From Viscum album (lineage: Eukaryota > Streptophyta > Magnoliopsida > Santalales > Viscaceae), in assembly GCA_963277665.1 (NCBI GenBank), contig OY728163.1:1902538644-1902602643 (forward strand): 64,000 nt of DNA. The letters run 5' to 3'. Within the stretch, counting starts at the first letter, position 1. Each line of letters begins with the position of its first letter. Made by a program: the position numbers and the translations under genes. Positions 39,023 through 53,105 of this stretch are shown one piece after another. The notes beneath the pieces were generated by a model. It searched no databases and had not been told where the DNA came from. It worked only from the letters and a program-made list of their open reading frames with translations.

Positions 39023-39034
39023 GGTATCAGAGCA
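39023..39034 (+). other. E2 primer-binding site, perfect initiator-Met tRNA type
   Basis: TGGTATCAGAGC is an exact match to the plant initiator-methionine tRNA primer site. It is placed two bases after the LTR end, the normal spacing, and it sets the orientation of E2 as plus. Confidence 0.88.
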
Positions 39035-40688
39035 ATGTTTAGATAGGATTGTGGATTACGATGTTTTCATGTTATTTTTTCTTAAGAGTTATGGATAGCA
39101 TAATGGGTATATAAGACCATATGTTCAGAGTCTTAGACACCCCTTTTTAGGTTTCAGTTTATAAAATTATAAGGAAAATAATTATATTTTTAGAGACCTT
39201 AATTCATGAGGTAATTATGGGTGGTTAAATTTGGATGGTCAAGATTAAAGTTATGAGATAACTATTTAGGTTACTAAATTTATTTACTATTGAACATTTT
39301 AATGTTAATTTTCAGGATTTTAATACATTTCTATAAATTTATATCTTTATTATTAATATTGTCTTAAAAAATGGACAACAAGTCATGTATGGAATGGACA
39401 TGGGGATTGAACCCACAATCGAAGTGTGATAAGGTTTCATCTCCCACAACTATCTTATGTGATGTCATCATTAGTATAATTTTTTTCTTTTTATTGAAAT
39501 AATTTTATGGAATCAAAATAAGTTGAATTTGGGGAACATATTTTTAATCATATATAAAACCTGTGATTTAGATATTTATTTATTAGTTATGTGAATGATG
39601 TTTTTAGGGAATAATATTTATGTTTTTAAAACCCTTATAGGATATTATGGGATAATATTTTGATAAATAAATATTTAACCAGAGACATATAAGTTTTTAT
39701 TTTGGAATTATGGTGATTAATGTAATTTAAGGTAGTGGTTTGCATATCTGGAATATTATTATAGAAATTTTCTTTTGTTATGAGACATTAATAGTGATTG
39801 ATTTCATTTGGAGATAAATTTATCTTGTAAGATTATGGGATCAAATAGTTCTGAATTTTTTGCTTTCACTCTTAGTCTAGAATAATTTTGAGTAATTTTT
39901 TGGGTATTTTTTTGTATCTCTATTGAACATTGGGCGTTATAGATATAGTTGTTTATTAGATTTAGAGAATTATCTTATCTTATAATTATGATTTTTGTTT
40001 TTGTTAAATCCTAATGATATTATGAATATATAGTTACTCTTTTGTGGATTTTTTGATCCATAAATGATGATTTTGATGCTTTATAAATGGTAAAATCATC
40101 AGGAATACTCATCAATATAGAAAAAGATGAGTTTGTGGTTAAAATATATTAAAGGATAAGACTCCGCTTCCCATGTATGTATATTTCCTTTAATTTTTAC
40201 TATAGGTAGTAAAATTATTTCTCAACTTTAGGAAAATGTTTTTGGAACAATAAAAAAATTATCTATTTAATTTTATTATTAAAGAATCAATGGACATTTA
40301 ACACATCAATGATTTATGATTTTTTGATGGTAATCATTATAATTAATCAGTTCTCTATCACTCACCATCAGAACTTGATAGTTATAATTTTCAACAATGT
40401 CCCTATTTTAACTAACTTCCAATGTTGTCTTACTTGGAATCCTAGTTTTTTTGGTAACATTCACATTTTCCTTTTCCTCTATTTAAGAGGATGTTTGGTC
40501 GACCCTTTTTCCAATGCGAGACTACAATAATGCTACTTTGAAAAGTCCAATATTTGTGATCTATAAAAATTTCAAACAATGAGGGAAAAATTTATTTAAT
40601 GGGGTATAATTTAATATCCAAAAATCATAAAAGGAAAGGCTATGATTAATAGTGTATAGGATACACAACACCAAGCATAATTGAATAG
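39035..40688 (+). other. E2 interior, apparently non-coding
   Basis: The 1.65 kb between the primer site and the right LTR contain no readable gag, protease, RT or integrase motif in any frame. One 73-codon frame at 40309-40530 has no recognised family. A purine-rich segment AAAAGGAAAGG near 40628 could be a relic of a polypurine tract but is about 50 bp from the LTR. Confidence 0.65.
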
Positions 40689-43600
40689 TGTAAAATTATT
40701 ATCTAAATGTGACCATTATGACATAGTTGTTAAATTAGCAGGAATTAATAGCACTGATGAAATTATTAAATACATATAATTTTCAAACTCATTGCTAATT
40801 TATTAATTAATTATTTGTGAAGAAGTACTGTATTTTTAGTGTAGTCAGTTTATTCCTCAAAAACAAAATTTCTTGAATAATAATTTCTATTTACAAAGAA
40901 GACAATTAACTTTTTGATCTTGGGAAATTTTTTTTATAAAATTAATTTCAAATTTTACATTATCATATTAAAATTATCTTCTGGTAAATTTCATTAATAA
41001 TTTTCTAAAAAGTATCATTTCCATGGAAGACTAAAAAATACTGATTTCTAATAAAAAATGAATTTATCAAGTATTTACATAGTAAAATTATGTTTTTATG
41101 TAGTTTTTAATTTTAAATAGTTAATTTTTTTAAATTAATAAAATTATATATTTTAAATTGTATTTTATACTTTAATATAGTATAAATAGAATTTAAATTT
41201 AAAAATTGTGTTTTTTGCGAAAACTATTTTTCGTTGTGTTTTGATTGTATATATTTAAACAAAAATCATCAACATATGTTTTTTGAATTTTAAAAAAAGC
41301 AACCCCCATTTTTATTCATGATTTTCAAATTTAGTAAGTATTTCCATTTTATTTATAACCAATACGAATAATAACCTTGGTAATTTTGATTGTCATGGAA
41401 AATGGTAAATTAGGTAATTTATATTCAAAATAAAATGATAATGACTATAAAATTACTATAAAACCTGAGAAAAAATATTAGATGAATTTATTTTGACCCT
41501 TAACACATAATTATTGAAATATAGATATTTAATGGAAATTGTTCCGTATAAATGACTTAAATATTATTTAAATCAATGAAAGTAAAAAAATGTCACTTTC
41601 TTTATCATCAATATCTCTTCTGTGTCCACATGAGAACAAAATTATGTTATGAATCAATCTACGTCCCCATTTTTAACTATATAAAATTTATTGCATGATA
41701 TAAATTTATTTTTGACTTTTGGGGGCCACTAAGATGATATTTTTATGTTTATAATATTTTATTAAATCAAAATTTAAAGATGTCACAATAATGTTATTTA
41801 TAAAAATATCATTTTAAATATAGGGTTATCCAAAAAATAATTTCAACTGTAAATATTCATTTGAATGGTAAACTTTTTATCTACATATTCATGATTTATT
41901 AATATTTTTTAGCAAAATAATTTTTTTTAAACACTCACACAATGATGATGTAGTAATTATTTTATTAATGGAAATATCAAATTAATGTTAATAAGAATAT
42001 TAATATAAATTTAATATCACATAATTTAGGCTCCAAAAATATTTCATATATTTCCTTGACATCTTACATATATTATAATTTTTTTTTCATAGATGTCTTA
42101 TTTTCTAGATATTTTTAAAATTCAATGCATGGAATAATGTGAAAATTGACAATAATTATATTTTATCAATATAATAGTTTATTACATTATTTAAAAATTA
42201 AAATGAATTATTTTAAAATAAAAAATTATTATTATAGTGTCTAAATTTTAAAAAAATGTTTATTTATGGAATAATTTATATATCATAAGTAAAAATTTAC
42301 AACCTTTTAATATTGTTCAATTTGTTACTCTAATAAAAATTAAATTAGCTTAACTAAGGTTTAATCAAAATTAAAAGGTTTAAAAGAATAAAAGAAATAT
42401 CAAAAATATATTATTAAATGATATTTATGCATTATATAATATTATCTTCTAATTAATTCCCATTTTATATAATTTTTATATAAAATTAATTTATTATAAT
42501 TTAATCTTTTTATAAATTTTAAAAAATTGACACTCACTTGATTTATAAAAACAAATATCCATCCTCACTTATTCACATAGCTTTTTTTCCTTTTTTTATC
42601 AAAAAGACCCTACCCTAAAATTCCCTGTAATAATTATATAGGATTTTTACTTCTCAAAATACCAACCTTATAGCACATAATAAGAGATCGAAATGAGTTG
42701 TTTTGATGAAGAGGTAAACGCTATAACTGATCATATTCTTTTTCTACTCTTCCATAACTAATTTAAATATATGTTATTTATCATAAAATAATGAATTCAG
42801 TATTATAAATATATTGAAATGTTGTTATGATTATTAAATAAAAATTATACACCATCTTTCCCATCAAACATAAAGTGAATGTAATACTTGTGCATACGAA
42901 GGGTTTACCATCTCTTTGTTGAGATACAATTCATTTTTTTATAACTATATTTTATGGATGGATATTATTATGGGATTAATGAATATATATGATATATATA
43001 ATATGATAATAAATTTTGATTTATGAATTAGTATTTAACTTTCTTTTATAACATCAATCGAAAATAAAAATTACAGTCATGCGTACATATGGCCTACCCT
43101 CTCCACGAATGGTGTAATTCATTTTTCTATTTGTAGTTTACATGAATAAATTAAAATAATATTAATAATTATTATAAATTATTTTTATACCATAATTAAA
43201 AATCTATGAATTATTAGAAAAAAATTATTGTATAAAGAGCAATGCTATCAAACCAAAACAAGCTTGTACAACAAAGCAGTTTTCACCCAGAATGGTAATT
43301 TAAATAACAAAATATTAATAAATATTTGATAAAATTTTATAAATATATTTTTAAATGTATGGAAAATTTAATGGTTAGGGGATATATGTATTAGAAAACC
43401 ATATTTATTACACCATATTTTTAACCCGAACAAAGATAGTCGAGACTTGAGGTAAGGGAATTTGTAACTCAAAAACCATTCATTTTGTTAAACTATTATT
43501 TCATTGATTAAGTTATTATTCATTTATGAGTGAAATTAAATTAAATTAAATCAAGTTTAATTTATACTTTTTAGGTGTATTTACAATTAATATGCATAAT

Positions 43601-45140
43601 AAATTCATTTGATTAGTTTTCCCATCAATGATATAATATTTCTAAGAGTTTATTTCACAATCTCTATTTTTTATTCGAGATTGTTTATATTTATGAAACA
43701 ACTATGGAATATTTCTATTATGTATCCATATTTTATGAAAATAATTTCAATATGGTTATTAATATTCTTATATTAATTCATTAAGTCATTTTTAAACATT
43801 GTTTTCTTTTTAAAAATAATTTGTAAATAAATATGTTTGTCATTCCTAAAAACGATATTTTGTTACTTTTCTTACCAATATATGTTTTTTCTCTTATACA
43901 TTATAAGTGAATTTTCCTTAATTCATGACACCTTAATTATATTAAGCTTAATTTATATTCTTTAAATGTTATTATCAAATAAATTTTTTTTATTTTATAA
44001 AATCATGGCTATAAAAAATAAATTATTTAAAAAATTTTATTTTAATTAATTATTATAAGTTATATTTCAAAATTATTTTCCATCTTAGATTAAATTATTT
44101 GATGTTACTTTTTCTTTGTTTGGGTTTTTATTCAATGATAATATAATTATAAATTATATTTTTGGGTCATATTTATTATGTAATAAAATTATTGAAACCC
44201 ATTTACTTTCCATGTGGTATGTTATGATGAAATGATTATGAAACCCATTTATTTTCCCGAGTTATAATATTTTGAATGATTTATGTTATTGTGGAAAATT
44301 TATTTGTGTTTTTCATTATATGAGGGGTGGGACCTATATCTCCCTCCGATGTAGTGGGTAATGATTTATATCTCATGTGATTGACAGAATTACAAAGGGG
44401 AATGAACATGGTTCATTTTGAGACTTTTTCCAATATGATAATCATTGGAGTTAACATTGAAAACTATAATGGTTTTGGGAGTGAACCTATTCCACTATTA
44501 TAGTTTTGAAAAATCTCTTCTACAACTAATGAAATGATTTTCAATTGTTATGTGACTCCCATAATTCCATGTCTTCTATTATTCTCTTCTGTCTTGTGTT
44601 TATTTATTATGTTACGAATCATGTCTTATAAACATCCATGTTTTATTTAAGCACTAGATATTTTGATATTTGATACACTTGGTATAACCATCAAATGTTA
44701 TGTTTATAGTATAATAACATTATTATCATACTATTCATTCATATTATCATGGTTTTATTTCATTTATTATTACCCTTACTGATCATCTAGGTTCACCATT
44801 TTCCTTTGTTTATATTTTCCATGTTAAATAGAAGGATGTTAATTGAACTGTTTCTAGAAGGATATCACATGGATGATGTTGATGACTAATTGTGAAATAA
44901 GGACAACTGGGTATAGTGGAGTCTAATGTAGATCTTTTTGAACTAGTTGTTTATGAAACCATGTTGTTAATATTTTATTATAATTCTATAAAAATATAAA
45001 CCTAAATAGTTCATGGGTATGCAAGGGATCCAATATTTTCTTTTTTAAATTTTTTGTTTTTCATGGAAAAAATTGGATCACATTTGTAATGTTTTTGTAT
45101 TTATGAGTAGATACAATAGTGTAGATTCAAGGATATTACA
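40689..45140 (+). repeat. E2 3' LTR
   Basis: It is 4452 bp long, starting TGTAAAATTATTATC and ending GGATATTACA. It aligns with 34611-39020 across the whole length, including CATATGGCCTACCCTCTCCACGAA near 43090, CTTGAGGTAAGG near 43449 and ATTGGATCACATTTGTAATG near 45070. Frames inside it are chance frames. Confidence 0.85.
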
Positions 45141-47870
45141 TTTTCCCTCAATATTTTTATATAAAATTTTCATCCAAGTGGATTTACAAAAAATCAGGTA
45201 TATGTTTTTCCTCATGGGTTCACATAGCTAATTTCTATCAATTTATCATATAGCCAACTTGAGTTATTATCAATGTAGATATTTCTATGTAAGTGGCTAG
45301 TGTAAGATGTAGTTATTTTAATCATCAGTTCACATGTATGATACATTTCATATCCTCACTAAAATCAAACTCACTTGGTGAGTCTATGGAACTATTGTGG
45401 GTGCTGCTGAATCAAAATTTCTCATCTCTTCCATCTGGCCTCGACGGTGGAAAAATGGAACTTCTCTTACATACATTGCCATTTTCAACATAAAATAGTC
45501 TTTATAAAAGTAATATAAGGATATTTAAATCATACATGGTGATCCCAAGTTTCATGGTGGGTATTATTCTTTATCCTGAGTTTTCAAGTGGTATCTATGG
45601 TTGTTTTTGACAACAAAATTGGTGTTCTGGAAATGTTGAGCTGATGGAAGTGGTAGAGGTAGTGGTGAGGAAATATTCAAGTGGTGTGATTTTTGATGAA
45701 TCATTGAAAATAAATATTTTTTTATGAGTAATAGTTCCCATAAGGTTTATATCACCCATAAAATTCTCAATAAGATGATTTTTTCAAAATATTTGGATCC
45801 ATATCAGCAACCTGTTAATCTATGTAAGTGTGGGATCAGTGTCTAAATACACCAATCACACTCAAAATGGGAATGTATCAACACTATCATGCCCAATCAA
45901 GCCTTGGACCACATGTTGTGCTCTTCTTTGCATGGCCTGATCTTCTACTAGAGATCATACGACACTCTAATTAGGTTTTTTTCCATGAAATCCCCTCTCT
46001 GTGTTGGCGATGTGGCTTATGGGCTCTTTATTTGAGGGATGGCTAGGTTTGAAATATTTTTTACATTAAATAATGTTATTAAAAATAATTATAATTATAA
46101 TTCTAAATTCTAAATTCTATGATTCAACAAATTTATTCATTTTCATCAAAATATATTATTTAATTGCAATTCCCTAATATTTAAGTCAACACTGAATTAC
46201 ATAAGAAAATTGATCAATAATAAATAAAAATAATTTTTACAAATTTAAAAATTTTCATGAAAACTTAGATCATTAAATAACCAAATACATAAACTATTAT
46301 TTTCATCAATCCTGATACATCATCATTAAATTTAAGAAGTTTGTCTTGTTACCAATATATAAATATCATGTGAATTAAATATAATTATTATCAATGTTAA
46401 ATAAAATTTTCAATTTGATTATAAAAAATTACATTTAACATCTTATTTTTTGATGAAAAAAATCAATCCATACATTTTACTCTATCCCTTTTGAAAGGGG
46501 TTTAACTTCTCCTTTAGTTCATTCAAGATTCTCAATTCTTTATTATTAAACATGCCATGCCATGATCTACCTCAGATAGAATATTTTTCTCACACCACTC
46601 ATGACAAAAATTCAGCTAGAGTTATGATAATATCTTGATAGCATGATATTTCCCATATTCATTCAAAGGAACTACTTTATATACTTTGTAGCAAGAAATT
46701 TATCGTAAAATCAAGAAGAATATTAAATTCTAGCTCAAATGATTCTGAGGATTATTGTTGGTAGGTATTGATATTAAAAACAGTAAGGCTCTAATAGAGT
46801 GTTAAAACTAAATTAATAATGAAGGATATTATGAGAAATTATAATAGAAATATAACCTTCAATTTAAAAACATCAATTTTTCAATTTAAAAGTAAGGTTA
46901 ATATCAATGCTTACATATTTAATGAATTTCTCCATCTTAATTTTTTTTTTATAATTTTACACTTTTTTCATTTTAAAAATAATTTATCAAGGATTTTAAT
47001 TTAATTGTTTTGAATTCATGCTTCAATTAATCCTCACATCCACCACCTAACCACATATGATAAAAATCATAGGTTTATTAATGGGTATTTGTTTTCAATG
47101 TCAGAACAAATTGTTTAATATGGGCAAAAATAAAAAGTATAATTAATGAATCAAACACTTTTCTTAATTCCCAAATTATTAATCCAAGAATATTTACTTA
47201 TAGTATAGTGCGTCCCTTTCACCATAACTTCCCTCACCTCCTAACATCCACTTTAAAATATCATAAATATAGTTCTAAGAGTTTATTAATGGATATAAAT
47301 TTCTTGAAATGTGGTTCCTTCCTATCATGGTCATTCATGGTAACTATATGATAAATATGGATTAATGTTTATGTTTTTATTAAAGATTAAGAATTTTTAA
47401 TTAAAAATTCCTCAATCGTGTTGATTGTTTTTTTCTAAAACCATAGATTTGACAATTCCAATGAATGATCTAGTAGGATGCATTCCCCAAGATCACTCAA
47501 TAAATATGTATAAGTTAAAATATAATGTATTTGGTTTTGAAATACTCTCATGAATGGAAAATAATTTGATAAATTAATGATTGAAATGAATAATAATATT
47601 AATTAGTTTCACATAAATTTCCTAAATTCAATGTGTTAAAATGGTAGGGAAATTACATTTACATAAATCGGAAAATTAATTTAAATTAGTAGTATTCAAT
47701 ATAATATCTACACTTCACTCTAATTATTAAATTATCCTTCATAGTCATTTAATTTCATAAATGAAATATAAAACATGTAATCATAGGGTTCCTAATAATC
47801 TCATATCATTTAGATAATTCATGTAATGAAATAATCCAAGCATGCACATGAAATTTTATGTTTAACAATT
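45141..47870. other. Unassigned stretch
   Basis: Two parts differ in texture. From about 45290 to 46040 the base composition is less AT-rich and includes segments such as GTGGTAGAGGTAGTGGTGAGG and GTGTTGGCGATGTGGC, but I cannot match it to a gene or element in any frame. The 66-codon frame at 45293-45493 is not recognised. From 46040 to 47870 it is very AT-rich with no readable feature. It is probably older DNA that received E2. Confidence 0.45.
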
Positions 47871-49598
47871 TTAACACCCTATGATTTTGTGAATTATTTT
47901 TGTGAATTATTTTAATATTTTTCATAATTTTCATTTTATTAAACATTAAAAATAGTTCATTTTATATTAATGAACTATTTTTTTCTTATGTAAAATACTC
48001 ACAACATAAATTTTAGCTTTCTCTACCTAGATAACTATGGATATCTTGTGTAACATGTAATAATTACATTCCCCGATAGCTTGCATAACACGCATAGACG
48101 AGGATTACCAAACACTAATATACTATTAAAATATTATATTTAGAATTTAACTATCCATTAAGTTATTGGTTATGAATATTAATAACTAATTTATTAAATC
48201 CAATGGTTTATGAATGAAAATTCATTAGTTACAGTAAACCAATTAAATATAAACAGAATAATTTTATATAAAACAATTTTTATGATAATGGTACATTTGT
48301 ATCCAAATAAATTAAATTAATTAAAATTAGGGTGTGATGCTATGGTAATACATATATTTTATATTTAATCATTTATTTTTTATATTTATCAAATATATTT
48401 GATAGGCATAATATAATAATAAACCCAATTTTATGCTTTAAAACCAATATTGTTATAAAGGTAGTTTAAGAGACTTTTATAGAAATACCCATATTAAATT
48501 AATTTTTTGGATATTTTATTGATTCAATATTTTAATATAAATATCATATTTTTAATTGAATCATAAAAATTAGGTTAGGTTAAAATTTTTTATTAGCCTG
48601 TTACATTTCATTTTTATAATGATTTTTTTAAATAATACTGGATTTTAACTCAAAAATGATTTTCTATATAGTTTATTTATAAGGTTAAATAATATTTGAA
48701 TTTTATTTAAAATTTTAGTTAGGTTATATTTTTACCAAATGATTCAATTTAGGTTATTGGAACCAATTTTACATTCAAATTGGGTATAAAACATAACAAA
48801 CCGTTGATCTTTTTTAATTTAATGTCCCACATTGTTGACGAGACTATGAGAGTACATTTCAAATAATTTCTACCACTACTGTGATTGAAATTTTTAAAAA
48901 TGGCTACCATATTTAGAATTATAATAATTTCTAATTTATAATATTGTAAACATAGTTTTTGACCAAAAATATTATTAAATTAATTAAATATTAATTATAG
49001 TGATTAAGGTTAAATTAATCAAAATTATGGATTAAACCATAACATTAAAGGCCGAAATGACCTTTAAACTTTTCCTAAATCCTTTATATGGCCATATTTA
49101 GATCATATCATCCATTTTATATACATTTAACCATTATTTAACCTCTTTCAATAAATACAAGTATATAGGGTTCCAATCATTTAAAATATTACAAGAGATT
49201 CCACTACTCTATTATAAAAGGTATCCTTAACTACCACTAGATCACCCCTATTAATCCCCTTTTGATCAGAAAAACTCTACCCAATTCACTCAAAAATATC
49301 CCTCCCTTATCCCTTTGAGCCTCCCATTTTTTAGAAATTAATCCAAGTATGCCTTTTGGATCAAACTAAAAGGATTTACCCTATCAAGAGGTAACACCCT
49401 CCCTCAAACACATTTATTTTATTTATTTTCTCCTCTCCCTAAAATATTTTTATTAAATTTTAATATAACAACACCAATATCCATAATATTAAATTATTTT
49501 TTAAGTTAATATTTAGACCTTCAATTACACACACATCCATAAAATAGTTAACAAACATATTTTTTACATTTAGGCAGACTACAACCTCACTAAACAAT

Positions 49599-50081
49599 CA
49601 CTATTGAAAAAATACCCTATACCAATGGTTTGGAACTGTTGGTATATGCCTCCAAACTGTTGGTATAGGCTATACCAAGGGTTTGGAGAACCGTTTCCAA
49701 GTAATTCGTGAGGATAGGTCTATACCAACGGTTTTTGGAAAACTGTTTGTATAAGTAATATGAAAAAATATACCAATGATTCCATAAACCATTGGTATAT
49801 GTAATATAAAAAATAATCATTCCTTTGGTTTTGATCCCAACACCTTCCATTTTTGATTGAACGACCTGACCACTAAACTAACTTACTTTTTTGAACATAA
49901 TTTCATAAATATATATTTGTATTATCATAATTATTTTAAATTTTTATTTATTTAATTTCCGATGTAATAATATTCCATTAGAAATACATGTACCTATACC
50001 AACAGTTTTCAAAACCATTGGTGTAGACCTATACCAACATTTTTGGCCAAACCGTTGGTATAGATCATATTTCCAGTAGTG
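49599..50081. mobile_element. Non-autonomous mini-CACTA transposon, 483 bp
   Basis: The left end CACTATTGAAAAAATACCC and the right end, complementary to CACTACTGGAAATATGATC, are CACTA (En/Spm) terminal inverted repeats. Both ends carry many copies of a subterminal motif close to TATACCAACGGTTT, in both orientations, which are the expected transposase-binding repeats. Three-base flanks AAT and AAG are a weak target duplication. There is no transposase. The minus-strand frame at 49617-49850 merely reads through the subterminal repeats (recurring YTN and NSL residues). It sits inside the third E2-family LTR and is therefore younger than that LTR. Confidence 0.85.
49617..49800. repeat. CACTA left subterminal repeats, paired as inverted repeats
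   Basis: The motif TATACCAA(T/C)GGTTT alternates with its complement (for example TATACCAATGGTTTGG then CTGTTGGTATA), giving at least seven copies in this block. Adjacent opposite copies can pair into short hairpins. At least three more copies lie near 49990-50065. Confidence 0.75.
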
Positions 50082-53000
50082 AAGGATTGTTTAATTTTCC
50101 CTTACCACCATTCATGGTTTTCATTATGATTCAAAATAAGTTTATATATTTTACATATAAAATTTATTATTCCTTTAAGATTCTATAATTATTTTACAAC
50201 ACACATATTTATACAATCCATTTCTTCTTAGTAAAATAGTTTCGTTTGAGGAGGTGCAGACAAACACCCCCTCAAAAAGATATGATTTGTTCATACACTA
50301 AATGGAATTTATTATGAATTGATATAATAAATATATATTATATATATGATATAATAAATCTATATTAATAATAATATATATATAATTATTTAACATTCAT
50401 TCTTTCAACATGAAAGTTAAACTAACATAGTGTTCATATGTACAGCTTACCATCACCATGAACGATGTATTCCATTTGATAACTATATATTATATGGATA
50501 ATTGTAATAAAAATATACTATATATAAATGATATTTATATCATGTTTTACATTATGGAATCATGGTATCAATATAAGGTTCAATGATATAAAAAAATAAG
50601 ATACATCTGAACAACAAAGAGAATGTTATCCAAAGTGAAACCATAACATATAATGGTTAACAGGAATGTAATATAAGATCATAATAAATTAATATATGTT
50701 ATTAGATATAAGAATATTCTTTCGAAAAATATTTATAATTAACTTATTGTTATTACACATGTGGTTTAAATGAGTTCATGAGAGTCAAGACACAAGGTAA
50801 GTGGATTTTTCCTCACTTTTTATTTATGTGAGATATAGGAAATGTTCACCAGTCATTACATTTCAATGGTGTATATACTTAACATTATGATATTACATGT
50901 ATATTATAAAATAAATTTATAGGTATTCACATTTCCATTTTATGTTTTTTATTTCATGGGAATTATATTTCAAAAGTTACCAAATCAGATAAATAATATT
51001 GTCTCAATTAGACATCTTTGAGACTCGTGTTTTGTTAAGCCCCTAAATTCATATTTGAGGTGTATATACTTCAATTTTACATAATATATCATGAATTTAA
51101 TTATTATATTTAATTTTTAACCCTCATTTAATTTTATTTTGTTACATTAACAGTATGATCCCAAGTAAGAAAGTGATAAGAGTTTATTGAAGCAATCACA
51201 TTATGATTTCAAATTGTTAATGATTATGTGTCTTTGATGAAATATTATGATCCATATCTCATGAATATTTATGATTTTACATATCATAATTTTTTCAAGA
51301 TATCATCATGAATTATTATCATTTTTTCACTCAATGGTAGTTATGAAAATTAATAAAATATTAAGAAAATATGATCTTTTATCTTCATTTGGTTGAAAAT
51401 CTGTGTTCCTTCAAAACCATGTATTCTAAAAAGGGGTTCCAAGAGTATTATACTAATATAAAATTATATTTAGAATAAACTTTTAACGTTTTAGTCTTTT
51501 ATAAATGTTTTAAAATGAATCTTATTATCATCTACCAGTTGTGGAACTTTCCAAAACTTTTTATCATGCAAAAAAAAATTACATTACCTTATACGGCCTA
51601 TACAAATTTACTCATCCTAATTTCTTTAAAGAATACTTTTCCAATATAACTTGTCAATTTTTATGAAATTGTTTTTAAAATATATTTTCAATGGAATGGA
51701 CCCTAATTATTTTCAATATTTTTTCACAGGTTTTTAAGTAAAATGGATTTAAAAACATTTTTATTCTTAATTAATATGTTTTCAAAGTGTTTTCAAATAA
51801 AAATGTTTTGAAGATTATTTTATATGTTTTCAATTAAAAATGATTCCAAAATTATTTTGAGGGTTCTTTAAAAGTTTCCAAGGTATGTTTTAAGAAACAT
51901 ATTTTCAAATGGTTTTATATATTAATAAGATGTTTTATAATAAGAAAGAATATTTTATTCAATAAAAGTTTTTAAAATATATTAAAAAATTATTTTCCAT
52001 CCATGTTTACATATATTGATGTTACTCATGCCATTATATGAAATTATCTAATTGTTTTATTCATATTATTTCATGAAATGGTTAATTATTTTTTTAATGG
52101 TCTTTATAAAATCTCTTTCTCTTCATTAGGTGGTATGTTTATAAAATTTGTTTCTTTTTCTTGGGTAATGATTCTAATTAAATGATTATGAAACCTACCA
52201 TTTTCTATAGGTAATGATATGATTTCAGGTTTATAATACCCATTTCATTTCATGTCTTATGGTATGATTATTTAAGATTGTGTGGCACCTGTTTTTTTGA
52301 TTTCATTATGAGATGGATGAGACCTATACCTCCCTCCAATACATTGGAAATTGTATTATATCTCATGAGATAGATATGTATAGAATGATAAAGTATCATG
52401 GTTATGTATTATAGGTCTAGAATAAGAAAGGAACATGATTCATTAATTGAGGGATATAATGGAAAACAAAATTGGTTTAGTAATACAAGGATGGAATGCG
52501 GGTTTACCCAGTTCAGTAATAAAGGTCTAGAATAGGGTTTTACCTAGTTTAGTAATGAAATTTTTCTACTAAGATAGTCTTGAAAGTGAATCCTTGTAAA
52601 ATTTGGAAATCATATTATATATTTATGTGTTTTCCACAATTCCATTTTTTATTCCTGTATTATGCTTTATTAGATTTTTTTTCTTTTTCACCTCATGATT
52701 CATGTCTTATGAACTATCAATATATATTCCATGAATCATTTTTATAATATTTGATATGAAGATAATGATATTTTTATGTTATTATAATATTTTTATACCC
52801 CTATTCACATGTTTATACTTACATGTCTCCCTTGTTTACCATTACTAAGCATCTAATATCACCCCGTTTTATGTTTCTATCCCTAATTTTTGAATATTTT
52901 CAATAAGTGTGATTTGACTAAGAAGGGTGTCAGTCTTCAAGCACCTATTGGGAGATATTATAGCTCAATTTTGAATCAATTTTTATGTTTCTAACTTTCC

Positions 53001-53105
53001 AAAGATACTAAAATAATATATTCATTGGGAATCTATTTTTATAATGGTTTATGTCTTCCACCCAAGGGATGTAATGTCAATGTTTTGTCAATATTGATTT
53101 GTAAT

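Larger units (their letters stand above)
34611..45140 (+). mobile_element. LTR element E2, LARD-like, 10.5 kb
   Basis: Two direct LTRs of about 4.41 and 4.45 kb (34611-39020, 40689-45140) enclose only 1.67 kb. The right LTR keeps matching TGTAA...TTACA ends, and the left LTR ends two bases before a perfect primer-binding site. The interior shows no gag or pol. Very long LTRs with a non-coding interior describe LARDs (large retrotransposon derivatives), although classical LARDs have interiors of about 3.5 kb. No 5-bp target duplication is seen (AACAG on the left, TTTTC on the right), possibly due to decay. The left end lies three bases after the poly(A) of the LINE fragment. Confidence 0.82.
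47870..53105 (+). mobile_element. Third E2-family LTR, interrupted by a CACTA element
   Basis: It aligns in order with E2 LTRs. CAAGAGGTAACACCC near 49385 matches AGAAGAGGTAATCTC near 36598. GTACAGCTTACCATCACCATGAACGATGT near 50438 matches the segment near 43090. GACACAAGGTAAG near 50790 matches 43449. ATGGATGAGACCTATACCTCCCTCC near 52310 matches 44330. TTACCATTACTAAGCATC near 52838 matches 44778. The left border is estimated from a TTTTAACACCC start-like sequence near 47868. The right border is estimated from TTGGAATCAGG near 53108, which resembles a decayed primer-binding site. The extra 483 bp at 49599-50081 is the CACTA insertion. Confidence 0.62.

Noticed and set aside
34606..45145. A 5-bp target duplication for E2
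   Set aside because: AACAG on the left and TTTTC on the right do not match, so no duplication is claimed.
49617..49850. 77-codon minus-strand frame with repeating residues, possibly a repeat protein
   Set aside because: The repetition comes from the CACTA subterminal DNA repeats, not from a protein repeat.
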